Shown: in pieces, positions 1 to 11,680 of the stretch
How the letters are laid out: each line of letters starts with the position of its first letter
How positions within the stretch are numbered: the first letter of the stretch is position 1
Assembly: GCA_933228895.1 (NCBI GenBank)
Contig: OW121846.1
Span: 43,418,107-43,482,106, forward strand
Direction: 5' to 3'
Length of the DNA: 64,000 nucleotides
DNA from: Platycnemis pennipes
Taxonomy: Eukaryota > Arthropoda > Insecta > Odonata > Platycnemididae
The notes under the pieces: model-generated
Database searches by the model: none
Told to the model about the DNA's origin: nothing
The model's input: only the letters and a program-made list of their open reading frames with translations
Translations under genes and position numbers: made by a program

Positions 1-389
1 GGTAATTGTGGAGTTCATAGGAGGATAGACCTTTGTTTAAAATGGAGTGGGGCCCCTAAAGATTACTGCCGTCAGTCGGTTTAAGACCGCGCGCGCTTCG
101 ATACACATCCCTCTTCCACAGATTTGAGGGGTTTCGGGGTAGAAGGATTCTGAAGACTGTGTGAGTACCCTAATATGTGGGAATCCCAAGCATCCATGTG
201 AAAAATGAACAATCGGTAAAATGTCCTTCAGTTCATTCAAAAATTCTTATATTTATCCTTAATTTATTTGCATAAATAAACTTAATGGTGATAATGGCTT
301 AACCGCTTAAACGCGTAGTACCATTAATAAAATCCTGTGGAATAAATGCTATATCTTGTGTCTTACCGGTGTCAAATATGAACACACTT

Positions 390-1990
390 GTGAAAGACAA
401 GGAACGAATCAACAACATGAAAAAGGTTCAGCTTGTATAAAAGTCGCCATCATTACTAAGCAAAGAAATGGTCTTCTTGGTGAAATGAAAAACTTACTGA
501 TGGTGTGAATAGAGGAGCAGCAACAAAGATGTACACCGCATAGTCCTCTGACGATTTAATGGAAGTGCAAAAGTCTCCACGAACTGTTGAAGAATCAGAC
601 AAGTGAAACGGGCAGATGATTCATCGCGAGTAACGGGTGATTTTATCAATTTTAAAATCGTTGGATTTTGCATAATGTAAAATTAAGTATTGAGGTAGAC
701 AGTGAGGATATATTTCTTCTTCTTTTGTCTTATTTTAATCTGCGAACTTCAGGACTCAAAGTCCTCTCTTCAAATTAACAGATTGTGCGATACAAACATC
801 CATGCCCCGGAAAGTCCTCCCCGGGCGGGATTCAAACCCGTGACCCTGGATTATAGAGGCAACAAAGAATTTTCCAAAAATACTAGAAAATTTTTTGAGG
901 AGAATGATTATTTATCTAAAGAGTCAGGAAACACCTGATGCTTTCCCGGTGCATATTGTAGGTGAAGGCTATTCGGACTTATTATAGATTTCACCATCCC
1001 TGAGGACGATTTACGACTCGTACATCAAAACGTCATACCGATTGATTAATGTTGACGAAACGGGGATTTTCTAGAAAAGAATGCCACATTGTACGTATAT
1101 TTTTAAAGAAGAAAAATCTGCACTTGGCTTTAAGGCAGCAAAAGATCCCCTGACTTTCTTGCTGAGGAAGTAACGAAAATTGAGATTTCGTCTAATTTAC
1201 CATTTGGAAAATCCGCGAGCAATAAAAAATGTTGATTAATGCCCAAAAAACGCACGTTGATTAAAACGCAAAAGCTTGGGTTGCATCTGATTCATTTGAG
1301 GACAGGTATTGTAAATATTTTATGCCCGAGATTCAAGGGGTACTGCCATAAGAAAAACAATTTGACTTAAATATTGCTGTTGCTTGATAATAATGCTTCG
1401 GGCCATCTTCCACTGATCAGGGAATCATCGCGTCCATCGAAGATACTTATTTAAGCATGACATTTTGCTGATGTTATTACTGCCACAGATGGGGATGATG
1501 AAGTGACACTTAGGGTGTTTTGGAAGGTCTACAATGTTAATAATGCCAAAAATGTAGTATCATCCTGGGAAGAAGTACCAGACAAAAATATGAATGTGGT
1601 TTGGAAAAACCTTTGCCCGTATGTTATAATTGTTGAATTATTTGCAACAATTGAAGTAAATGAAGCCATCGGTCGAGTTATTGAGCTTGCCTATGTCCTC
1701 GACCTTTAATTGGAGGCAGAAGGCGTGGGAGAGCTGTTAGATTCGCGCGAGGAGTTGACAAACAATGGTGACAGATGTAAGCAAGCAGGTCAGACGTAGG
1801 GGATGCAGATGATGATGGGAGATCTCAAAAGGACAAACAGACAAAAAAAATGCTTTGTAACTATGGGATTGACAGAGGTCTTTGAGCCTATTAATTCATA
1901 GGCGGAAAAACTTAAGCAAATGGGTTCTAACATCTGCAAGTTCAATAAGGTCAGCAGGGCACTTCAAGATGCTACTTCGTGAAAGTTGAA
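390..1990 (+). pseudogene. Tigger-like (CENP-B/jerky family) transposase relic
   Basis: Family role: cut-and-paste transposase with an N-terminal DNA-binding region and a DDD catalytic domain. Seen here: a segment at about 440-520 reads like the family's 'ITKQRNGLLGEM' helix region. At about 1050-1190 a frame reads NVDETGIF followed, after a stop, by KRMP and FKAAKDPLTF, which is the first catalytic-Asp block. At about 1375-1400 LLLLDNNASGH corresponds to the second Asp block. The third block ('Q..DQG') is not found and seems deleted. The C-terminal part is an open stretch at 1503-1709 (TLRVFWKVYNV, SSWEEVP), followed by an E-rich tail. Several stops and frameshifts make this a pseudogene. 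I am confident of the family, less so of exact limits. Confidence 0.7.
800..855 (-). repeat. tRNA-derived SINE fragment (family A)
   Basis: The minus strand reads GGTCACGGGTTTGAATCCCG, a good Pol III B-box (GGTTYGANTCC) in a T-arm-like context. The same string with one change recurs on the minus strand at 62640-62680, which argues for a dispersed SINE rather than a tRNA gene. I see no complete cloverleaf. It lies inside the Tigger relic. Confidence 0.45.
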
Positions 1991-2649
1991 TCCGCTTCAC
2001 CATCAATCTCATCAACTGCTGGCGCAGAGGACGACGCCACAGTGCCGCGAGTGATAGAAATGAAATGTATCTGCGTGCGTGAAGGATTAAGCATGTGTGT
2101 GGATGTTGGTGTGTGTGACTGTAAAGCGCTGTTAAAATGAGGACATGGTAGTGACCCTTATCCTCTACCCTCCTCTTAAGAGTATAACCAGTGACAATTA
2201 AACCACCAGAGCAATCAATGAACTCTACTTAAAAGGCAGAAAATACAGTAATGATCAAAGATATTACGCAGTACTATATGGTACCTACAATAACATAATT
2301 ACATAATAAATCATTATTAGTTGTCATTTAAGTGAAGTAACATAAAGGTATCGTACTTTCACTGATCCGTGCAATTAGTCAATTCTGAGTAAAGATATTA
2401 CGTGTTTTGATTAGTAATTCACGTGATGCAACTTCCAGCCGACATTAACGTTTATTTATGCAAATAAACTAATGATAAATATAAGAATTTTGAATGAACT
2501 GAAGGACATTCTCCCGAAAAATTTCCCCGTATCGATCGAAATCTCCGGAGCATGGACTAAGGTTTGCAGAAATTTTCGACTTACGTAAATTTCAACTTAC
2601 CCAGCGTGTGTCGGAACGAATATTATGCGTAACTCGGGGACTTCCTGTA

Positions 2650-4079
2650 CCAGGACCATTTCTGGCGCAGCTGTACTTCATACGGTGCTACTTTATAAAA
2701 TAATCTTAAGGGTCTCAGTCGGAGGAATGTATTAGTGCCGATAAAGAAAGCGGGACTAATGAAATATTGAGAAAAAAACTGGAAGTCGGTACGCCCAGGA
2801 AAAAATCATTAAACAGTTTGAACAAGACTTGAAATCGTCAGATCAAACGTTGGCTAATGCTTAAAAATGTTTTAGATGAAGTAAATATAAATTAAAAAAA
2901 ACGTAAGACAAGGTTTGGCTATTGTTCTCCTAGGCCGTCGTCGTCTAGGCTGTGGTCACACCTGGGCGAAGCAAATATCGGTATGCACGGGCAAAGACTT
3001 GGTATACGGTTAAAATTTGGTGAAAAGAAGATGAATGAGAAAGTTACAGAGATCTGAAGACAGAAGAGTACCATACAGTCGGCCGTTAGCCTGACGCCGC
3101 GGCCACTGGTAGGCGTGACGCCTTCACTCGAAAACGTGTTTTCTTTCTTAAATGAAATAAAAAATCAGGCAAACTTTTTTAATTTATAGAGGATGGTTGT
3201 GTTTACAACATAAAAAATAGCAAAATCGACGGTATAGGTACTTCGTCAAAAATAGATTTGAAAATTAAAAACTAAAAATTTTATAAAATTTTTATGTCAC
3301 AATTTAATCAATGCATTTTTCCTATTAAATATCTTTAAAAAGAAGACATAAACACGCATGTAGTTCAAATAGTTTCGTAGATATACCGTAAAATGTTTAG
3401 TAACTTTTGCAAAATTCGAATGCTGCAATGTTGCAATTTCTCGTAAACTGCTTTTTTCGCAAAACAGGAATTGGGGTTTTCTATTTCTTATCAAATGGAT
3501 TCGTTTATCCTAATTTGGCCAAAATCAGTGACTCTAAGGGAAATCACCTGGTCAATTTGACATGGAATGACCAATAAATTTTTCATTTTTAGTCTTAAGC
3601 AGGTCAAAATACTTTATAAATTCTTTGAAAATCTGAGAAGAAAAAGGTAAATGGTTTACGAGCGAAAGCTAATCCGCAGCTAAAGCTACGTTAAATGTCG
3701 TGTATAAGTTTTGATGATTTTTTAATCAACCGAATTCAACTGCTTTTGCTGATTCAACAGCGTCTAAGACACAGATTAATTATCAACTTGAATTACTGTA
3801 CTCATAGTACTAAATTAGAACAGGTAAAGCACAGAAAAAGAATTGTCATTGCCGGGATTTTAACCAGTTACTTATCATGCAAGGCATACACTCCAGCCAC
3901 CAAAACCCAAAACCCTGGCCCCGTACAATTTTTAGCGTAGGAAGCGCAGATCTAGACCAAAGGAGAATCAAGAATTAGAGCTATGGTGAGATAAACTCGG
4001 CCTGATGGCTCAGTACTAGGGTAATGCTTGCAGAGAAGGCAAGATGTCCTAGAGTATTTTCAAAATCTCATCCCACCAA
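2650..4079. other. No recognisable gene
   Basis: AT-rich with many stops in all frames. Short open frames at 3297-3494 (minus) and 3695-3940 (plus) show no recognisable motif. I see no repeat that matches elsewhere in the window. Confidence 0.5.
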
Positions 4080-4195
4080 CGGGATACTAAATATTTTCCA
4101 CGCCACGCCACGAAAAAACTTTACCACTTCCGGATATTGAACACGGACCCTCAGAATGAGGAACCAGTACTATAACCACGAAACCCTCTCCATAT
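4080..4195 (-). repeat. tRNA-derived SINE fragment (family B)
   Basis: On the minus strand the order AGTACTGG, TCC, GAGGG, a degenerate B-box (GTGTTCAATATCC), CCGG, AGTGG and TTTTTTCGTGG matches the better preserved copy at 18105-18360. It is diverged and truncated before the middle of the element. Confidence 0.5.
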
Positions 4196-5657
4196 TTTGC
4201 CACTAATGGCGCATGCCATTTTAATACTAACAATGCGATAGCTCAGCCATTAATGAGCACCGCATTAGCAAAGTTCTCTCCAACTTTTTACTCGCTCTCT
4301 GGTGGGTGAGATCCTGAATATGAAGCCATTCAGATGTACTCAGGCGAATAGTGTTGATCATCCACAAGAGGACTACTTGTTTGACTAACGACCATTATTA
4401 ATTCGATTGGTGATTTGTGCAGTTTTATTTTCTCACGGAAAACAGCCATATACCGTAGGAAAGAAGAGGCGGAAACGGTCGAGCAAAGGTGTTAGGCCGA
4501 AGGGATCCACAAGGTTCTGCTGAGTCCACAAAAGAGCCTTGGCCAGCTAATGAAGAGGCCTTGTCATTAGTGGCCAAGCCCCCTCATCCAAAAACTGCCT
4601 TCGGCAAAGACTACTTGCCCCGATGGCTGATGAGGGTGGAACTGATGGAAGACGTGTGGGCGGTCAGCGAAACGATATTCCCTAAAGAAATTTCCTTAGC
4701 ACCGCAAGCCCTCCAGGCTTGCCCTCTTTTTTTAGGTCGCCCGTTAAGCCTAGTTACGTATCGATACCCCAAGCAAACATTTTCGATCGCTTTTGTTCCC
4801 TCAAAGGTGTCCTTGTTTCAACCATAGGCCTCCAAGCAAGTGGATAAAATGGAAGTCGACCCAAAGGATATTCGTGAGTTCCGAGATTTCCGTTCCTATG
4901 GGAGAGATCGAACATTGCAAGAAAAATATTTTGTCTGAGCAGTCGAAGAGAGAACACAATTAGTGACGCCTATGCAAAAAGCCAGCGAACAGCGGAGAGA
5001 AAAAGGTCGCATTGCTATCATACATGTCGACTGACGAAATGGTATTTTCTCCAGCAATAATTTTTTAAACACCCTTAGAAACATGCAGTAAAATAATGAC
5101 CTATCCATTTCCAAGTTCAATCATAGTATTAGCCTATATGTAGACTTCATAAAATGTAATTTATGAATATTTTAGAAAGATATAACGTTTTCCATTTATT
5201 AATAAAACACTTTTCACGTGATATTATAGTTAACATGAAAGAAACGGGTGCCTATGAAAATACAGAAATTAGGTAAGGATTTTAGATATAAATATTAAAA
5301 AAACAAAACTAGCAAGGAATTCATCGTCATAAACATTGGTAAAAATACATTAGTAATTTTGTAAATTAAAGATTTTAGCGAGCTACTTTCCTGGTGGTTT
5401 CGCTACAGTCTTGGAAATTCTGATTTCTTTAAGTGGTCTTACAGCTATTTCACGTCAATGCCCACCAAGCATGCATGGATAGAAATCCCCAACGCTTATA
5501 TGCAGATAAATTAAACAAGAGATTGCGTAAATTATTTCCAATTAGTACTAAATGGTCTGTATTTCAATGTGAACGCATTGCCTAAACAAGAATGTCAAAA
5601 GTCTCATAAACTATTTTTTTCATTACAATACCTTATTAGAATTGAATTCCTTTTGAC
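4196..5657. other. No recognisable gene; one hairpin
   Basis: The stretch 4440-4800 is more GC-rich than its surroundings and holds an open frame (4489-4827 plus, 112 aa) of no known family. Within it, 4538-4577 can fold as CTTGGCCA...TGGCCAAG with AATGA/TCATT continuing the stem. The rest is AT-rich with no feature I can name. Confidence 0.4.
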
Positions 5658-5795
5658 TGATAACGTAAATGAATTCACTTAGTAAAATTCCACAGACTTT
5701 TATTAAAACCCTAGGTACAACTTATACAGTCGTAACAAGGTACTTATACAGTCATTATCAAGGTACCTTGATAGGTAAATTCATTTACGTTATCA
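5658..5795. repeat. 18-bp perfect inverted repeat around a short tandem duplication
   Basis: TGATAACGTAAATGAATT at 5658-5675 is exactly inverted at 5778-5795. Between the arms, 'acttatacagtc' followed by an 'a-caaggt' unit occurs twice (about 5717-5765). The compact symmetric layout could be a small MITE-like insertion, but no target duplication is evident. Confidence 0.5.
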
Positions 5796-5799
5796 ATAT

Positions 5800-6804
5800 G
5801 TGGTACCACGAATTCAAGCCTAGCAATTTGGTATACCTATTGACTGATTGCTTTAAGTCAAAATGGTCTTTAACGCAGGGAAAATTGTTTAATAATGTAC
5901 ATTCACATGTACTGAGGCTTCCTTCATTTCCAGTATCACATATTTGCTCATGCAACTTACGAACATTTTGCTGAGAAGTTAGTTTCAAAATACAATACTA
6001 CCAAGCATAACTTCATGTTTAGGACTCTTCAAGGAGGGAACGGAAAGATTCATTTTATCAGAAAGTTTTAAGTTGTTCATCCTCAATCAGAAGGTAGTTA
6101 CTCCAAAGCAGTCAGTCGCCACCAAGGATAGAAAGGACGTTTGAGTTTGCCTAAATTGAACGCGGTGAATAAAGCCCGAAGTTAGATGGGATTTAGCAAC
6201 TCGAGACAGGATGCTGCAAGTTACTTCATAGGGACAGCGCACCACAGCCACGTGAAACCGATAAAATACTGTAGTGACCCCAATGAAGAGCCAAGGTTGG
6301 CGTGTAGTGTGGTCAGGCTAGGTTTCAAATGAGCGCTTTAAAAGCATTAACGAGAAATCCCAAGTTTCAACCCAGTTTAGCAACTTCGGAGGGCTAAATT
6401 TTGGCTTGTGATCTCACGTAATACCTTTGGTAGATTAATCTACTAAAGAGATATAACACCCCATATATTTTCTCTCCGAGAGAGGCGATTTCTCGCAAAG
6501 GGATAATAAATAAAAAGAATGATTCCCACCACTACTCCCTTAGAAATCATTTAATAAAGGGGCGCAATGCAGTTTTATCCCAACATGAGAGAAAATTGTG
6601 ATTAATGAAAAAGCATGGGTGAGAAAATATCCTGAAATCTGATATTGGTCCGATCAATTAATGAATTCATGTCTAGAGGTCACAACATTTGAACGTTTAC
6701 AACAATTCAACATATTACACCCACGAAAACCTATTTCAAGTTAAATTTGAACTTGCTCTATTAAAATCGACACTCGATTATTTGATTAAATATTTATGCT
6801 TGTC
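5800..6804. other. No recognisable gene
   Basis: AT-rich. The short open frame 5669-5974 overlaps the inverted repeat on its left and has no recognisable domain. Nothing else is supported. Confidence 0.5.
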
Positions 6805-7036
6805 AAGGCCGCTTTACACGATGCAATTTTTGTACAATTTCTTGTTAACACGCTTGTATGAGGAAACTGTACCGTGTAAAGTGGCAGATGTGAACGCTTG
6901 TGCGAATGACCGAATGACTGTACGGAAAATAGAACCTGTTCTAATTCCATTCAGACAAACAAACATTTTCGTTCACTGTATACAATCGTTTGTACAAGAA
7001 ATTGCACCAAAAAAATGTATCGTGTAAAGCGGCCTT
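6805..7036. mobile_element. MITE, 232 bp, with AAGGCCGCTTTACACG ends
   Basis: The left end AAGGCCGCTTTACACGATGC is matched in inverted orientation at the right end (one change in the first 20 bases), with further subterminal matches (CAATTTCTTG, TGTACAA). A central partial copy 'accgtgtaaagtggc' occurs at about 6870. No transposase is encoded; the open frame through it is incidental. A target duplication is not clear, so the superfamily is left open. Confidence 0.75.
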
Positions 7037-7424
7037 TAAATTGAGGTTTTACATAATCTGGGATGAAATATAATGAAACGTGAACCTTGGAAATAATTTT
7101 ATTAAGAACGTAGCTCGACAGCCACGGCATGATTAAAATCATAAATGCTGAAGCAATTATTTTATCCTGAATAACATTTTGCTACGTTCACAATGCAAAA
7201 TCGATTGAATTGGAGAGTGTTCAGTCAGAGCTGTGAATTTCACTTTTCTCCAAGTATCTGATTACTTCTTCTCAGTTGTAAACGTACACCTATTACGTTC
7301 TCATTCCGTAATGGTAACAGAAAAGCAGCAGTAAGACACAATATTTTTCCAAGAGCTGAGGGATGTGATTTTTTTACCCAGTGAAATGAGAAGGATAGAA
7401 GCTTTTTTGCATGTTAATAGTGCA

Positions 7425-7495
7425 TTCTTGGTGATCTTCACCCCGTGCCACGCACCCTCGCAGTGGCTTGCAGGGCATCACGTAGACGTAGATGT
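7425..7495 (+). repeat. Jockey/CR1-like LINE 3' end
   Basis: The sequence contains the family's signature: 'ggtgatcttcacccc', then GTGCCACGCACC...GTGGCTTGCAGGGCA, then 'gtagacgtagatgt'. This is the same 3' end that follows the C-terminal RT fragment at 40620-41245. No coding sequence remains upstream. Confidence 0.75.
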
Positions 7496-7499
7496 ACTC

Positions 7500-9814
7500 T
7501 TTCAACCCTTTTCCCTTTCATTTTTTTGCAAGTAAACACCTCGGTGCTTGACTGATTTTATCATTTCAAATATGGACTTAAAAAATGTTGAAAGTAAAAA
7601 TCATATAAATATGGGATTATAAGTCAAGCCATTATGATGTGTGCAGCTCAGTGCAGTGAATTCTACACAATAATTTTATGAAATTATAACCGTATTGGAT
7701 TATATTCAGATAACAACATCCTTTCTAAATTCATACATTGAAGAAATTGATATTTGGTCCTACGAACTTGCTTACACTCATGCATTCCCTAGGCCTGTCT
7801 CCATGAATATATTTTTGAATCTCCACCGCTTAAACGAAATACTTCACTTTATTGATTCCACGATTCTCAATTCCTATTTAGCATATCGAGCATTTTTTGC
7901 CGTGTAAATATCTATTTCTTAAATATTTTATCCACACTGAAAATGAACTCCACACTATTTGTATGCATACGTGAGCTAACGCTACTTAACCCGGAATGCT
8001 TGTCGATGCGCAATTTTCCCACTGTAAAAATACTGAATTTGATGTCATATATGCCCTCGTCACATTCTCTCATGTACATAATGTCAGGTAAATAGATTGG
8101 CCTAATATGATAGGAAAATACAAAGATACCTTGAATATTTTGACGGCTATTCTCATGATAGTGACAAATATTTGTGAATAAAAAGAAAACTGAACACACA
8201 AGTTAAATAGAGCTTTTTATCTATGAATGTGTTTCTGTCTAACTCCCCCCCCAATGATGGTATTCTCACAAAATACAAGAAAGACGCATTAGTATCACAT
8301 CCAACAGGCTTGAATCGGTTTCCCGCCATAGATGTGATTCTCCGCCCATGTATCCCACCGGCCATGTTTGGGAGCATGTGCTGGGCTTTTAAACGCCGAC
8401 TCTCAAGTGGCTGAGAGCATAAAATACGGTCGGGGGTCAGCCGGCGTTATTTATTTACTCGGAGCCCTCCACGTTTCCATTCCACAGACGAACACGTTCC
8501 GCGATCGCAGCACCTAAATCGAAGTACCTCTCAAATTTGTGGCGACACTTGGCTGCAAATGTTCAATCACGATTAACTTGCCATCCCGCGCGTTACACGT
8601 TGCCGAAGCTTCCCGCTATAATCGATGCTTCTTTACAATTACCGTCAGCTGCGTGCGTCTGTGACAAGGGTCCATAAAAATTCTAGTAACTTACTACACT
8701 TTTTATTAGTGTTTTTATAGTTCTGTTAAACTTTCTGTTAAACGATTAACTATAAATGCTGTAGTTAAAGGACTTCCTTATTTTAAAGAAGCGAATTGAT
8801 CAGTGAAAATTATAAAAAGTAAAACAGCAAGCTTTACGGTTTCAAGCGTCCTGAAGCAGTTATTTATCCAGTTACTTTTCCACAAACGCACGCATCAAAA
8901 ATCCTCGTACATCTTTTTTGATCTCTGGATGGTAAAAATTAACTGGAGGTAAGTTGACTAAATACCTTATTGCATAAAATGCATATATTTTACACACTTG
9001 AGCGATTTAAGACAGATGAAACACAAACCTGTTTTCGAGGTCTTGGTATCATCATGGTACATATTTATATCTATGCATTCTAAAGTAGCTACATGACTTG
9101 ATACAGCCTGACGTTTTCAATAAGTATAATGTAAAGTTACCCTTACATACCATTTCCTTCAAAACTAGTACTATTTCCCCGTCTACTACCACATCGCTGT
9201 ACATCTTTCGCATAGCCTCAAGATTAAATACATCTGAAAATTCTGTAAAAATTCCCTCATTCTAACTGTAGCAGATATTCCAAAATTTATGTGACCACTG
9301 GCTGTTTACACAGAATATTGAAGCCTTCAATCGCCAGTAGTAAGCGCTTCACTGTGTTCGCCGATTCTATTCGGAACAACAGCTATGCAGGGCTCATTCT
9401 AGCGTAATCAGGTTAAAAGAGAAATAAAAGTGGTGATCATAATTGTTCTGTGGCTTGCGTGTAAGCTTACCATTTTTAGGGCTTTGAAACGAGTCCCAGT
9501 AGTAAACTGTCAAGGGGTTAGTAACTAAGTATGTTAGGATTATTTTTAAAGCAATATACCAGCTACGGAATCCATATAAAGTTTGCCATTTCTCCAGAAA
9601 ATATTCGAGATCACCAACACTTTGGCTATAGGAACAGAAAAATTATATTCATATATGCAAGAAAGGAAAAGTTAAGTGTGTTGAAAAAAAATTGCAACGA
9701 TAGAATTAATTAGGTTATCCGTTTTTATGCATGCTCACACTTAAGGTGGAAGAAGAAGGTGGGAGGATATCAGTAGTGTGTTTACCATTAGCTGAAAAAT
9801 TCTATTTGTCATGT
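7500..9814. other. No recognisable gene; locally CpG-rich stretch
   Basis: Between about 8260 and 8680 GC and CpG content rise and a TATA-like 'cataaaata' occurs near 8418. This could be a promoter-proximal segment of a host gene whose exons are not recognisable, but there is no coding evidence. The remainder is AT-rich. Confidence 0.3.
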
Positions 9815-9979
9815 TGAATGAAGGCATAATGGTCAATTTATGCAATTTGTATTACAAACTGACCCAGGTTTCGGCACAATATGTCATAATCACGGAACCT
9901 TGATAATGGCATGACCTACCAAAACATGGGTCGGTTTGTTACATAAAGTGTGGAAATTGACCGTTATTCATTCATTCAT
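9815..9979. repeat. Snap-back inverted repeat with ribozyme-like motifs
   Basis: Arms 9815-9871 and 9921-9979 are imperfect inverted copies: 'aatggtcaattt...acaaactgaccca' against 'tgggtcggtttgt...aaattgaccgtt'. Each arm, read towards its own outside, carries a motif resembling a Penelope-type hammerhead: GCCGAAACCTGGGTC on the minus strand (left arm), and CTTGATAATGGC...AAAACATGGGTC on the plus strand (right arm). The cores are degenerate. Confidence 0.55.
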
Positions 9980-11036
9980 AATAAATTTAGATTATTTCCA
10001 CCACTTTACAACGAGAACTAAAATTTGATATTAGCAACGAAGTATGGTGTGAAGTACTTGAAAAAATTACACTTTTTTATGTTGTAGTCATGTAGTACGC
10101 GCAGGAAAAGGAACGTCTAGTATCACTCGGTCCAACAGTTAATCTCTCTCAATTTATCGTTCCTGTACGTCCAGATGATCCAGTTTCGGGGTTGAAATAA
10201 TTCCGCGGTGTCGGCTATGAATTAATGATATTTGAATTCCTCAAGTAACTTTATTAACCTTATAAGCAACTTTCCAGTACCTACGGTTTACAACCAATAT
10301 TTTCAATATCAGAGTAACAAATTCGTAAAAAATAGAAATTTGATCATAGGAATTTGATGAAGAACCCGATGCTTTCCCTTGATTTCAGCTCGCGAATTTC
10401 ATACTTATTAATTACATAAGTGCATAGCGCCCCAAATGCTTGATACATATCCCAGGATTTCCTTAAAAGTAAGTAGTAACATCTAAGTAAGTAGTAACAT
10501 CTTTCTTTTACATTGTCTCATGAACACTTTCCCACAGTTTTCATGATACTTTGTAATTTCACATGTAATCCTGTTTGAAGGAAAATATGCAATCGATTGT
10601 CTTGAGCACGTCCTCGCTATATCTTTTCAGGTGAGAGGTTATAATGTTTTAATCCCCGTATTTTCCATTTTTTACTGTCTTTCACATATCCCAATATAAC
10701 TTAATATAGTCAGGCCTGAATAACGATGACCCGATGAATGTGTGATTTTTATATGCCGTGGCATTTTCATGGAAATATAACAGAAAATGAATGTTATCTC
10801 GTACCCTATACTCCGTTTCCAGATAAGGACGTATGTTCATAAAAGGAGCTGTCTTCTTTTTAATAATTTGTGGCATCCTGAAAAAAATGTATATTCATTT
10901 ACCTCATTATGATCCTAACTTTTAATCTTAATGCACAACGTGAGGAATTTCCAGCCTCGAAGACAAATATGGATGTTACAAATGAATGCCCATAATTCGC
11001 CATAAAATTTCTTTTTTCTAACGACTGATTATTTAT
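9980..11036. other. No recognisable gene
   Basis: AT-rich. An 18-bp unit (aagtaagtagtaacatct) is duplicated in tandem at about 10468-10503. No coding signal. Confidence 0.5.
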
Positions 11037-11093
11037 GTTCTGGGAATTGATACGTGCCCAGTACGTAACTGGGCACGTATCAATTCCCAGAAC
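11037..11093. repeat. Perfect hairpin: 26-bp stem, 5-nt loop
   Basis: The arm at 11037-11062 (GTTCTGGGAATTGATACGTG then CCCAGT) is perfectly inverted at 11068-11093 with loop ACGTA. A third, direct partial copy of the outer arm (TATCAATTCCCAG) follows at about 11099-11111. No protein is implied. Confidence 0.9.
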
Positions 11094-11239
11094 TCTAGTA
11101 TCAATTCCCAGGACTCGAGTAACCTGCAGCAAGTGTCCTACTTCTACTAATTCTGAACCTCCCCATATTGTTAGTGAAATAAGTTAGTGAAAGCATTTTC
11201 TTTGGATATGGCGTGAATAAAAATGGTGGGCTCTCCATT

Positions 11240-11680
11240 GTTTTGGATCACGCCGCGCTGCAGCTTCCTTTAAAAACCGCCATCGTCCCCCTCCCCATGT
11301 CAAACAGACGCGTTAGAGGCGCGCTTTTAAGAAATAACGACCGTCTGTGGCGGGGGCGGTTAACCCAGGGCATCGCTGCCTCCTGTTCAGAGAGCGCGAA
11401 ATGACCGATGGCTAGAAGCTGGTGACAGTGTCGAGGGCGAGCCGGGAGGGAATGGAGGACGACGTTTCGCTGGGAGGCGAAGCGGGGATTGTTTGCGCGC
11501 GAAGGGCGGACGGGCGATGCTCTGCGGAGAAGATGGGGGAGAAGAGCGAAGGACGAAGCGGTTGTAGGGTGCGACAGAAGGAGGAGGAGAGGGAGGTCGT
11601 AAATCGATAGATCGCTTTCAACAAAGGGAGCGCTCGTCACAGGCAAGTTCATTGGAGATTCCGAACACCGCCTCTGCTTT
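11240..11680. other. GC- and CpG-rich patch
   Basis: A sharp GC rise with many CpGs against AT-rich flanks. It holds long overlapping open frames on both strands (for example 11248-11652 minus, 134 aa), as expected from base composition alone. The translations match no family I know. A promoter or first exon of a host gene is possible but unproven. Confidence 0.35.

Larger units (their letters stand above)
220..2647 (+). mobile_element. Degraded pogo/Tigger-type DNA transposon
   Basis: The right end (about 2525-2647) has the GC-rich, 'acttacg' and 'aactcgggg' rich sequence typical of Tigger termini and stops at a TA dinucleotide (2648-2649), the usual pogo target site. A transposase relic lies inside on the plus strand. 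Positions 220-286 and 2443-2509 form a long imperfect inverted repeat, about 60 of 66 positions matching by eye, starting AATGTCCTTCAGTTCATTC. The matching left terminus outside position 220 is not visible, so the left end is deleted, replaced or diverged. A SINE-like fragment at about 800-855 interrupts the N-terminal half. Confidence 0.7.

Noticed and set aside
4489..4827. 112-aa plus-strand open frame as a host gene
   Set aside because: No recognisable domain, overlapping open frames, and a hairpin inside; length is what a GC-rich patch gives by chance.
11248..11652. 134-aa minus-strand open frame with a leucine run
   Set aside because: Compositional: three overlapping frames on both strands are open in the same patch.
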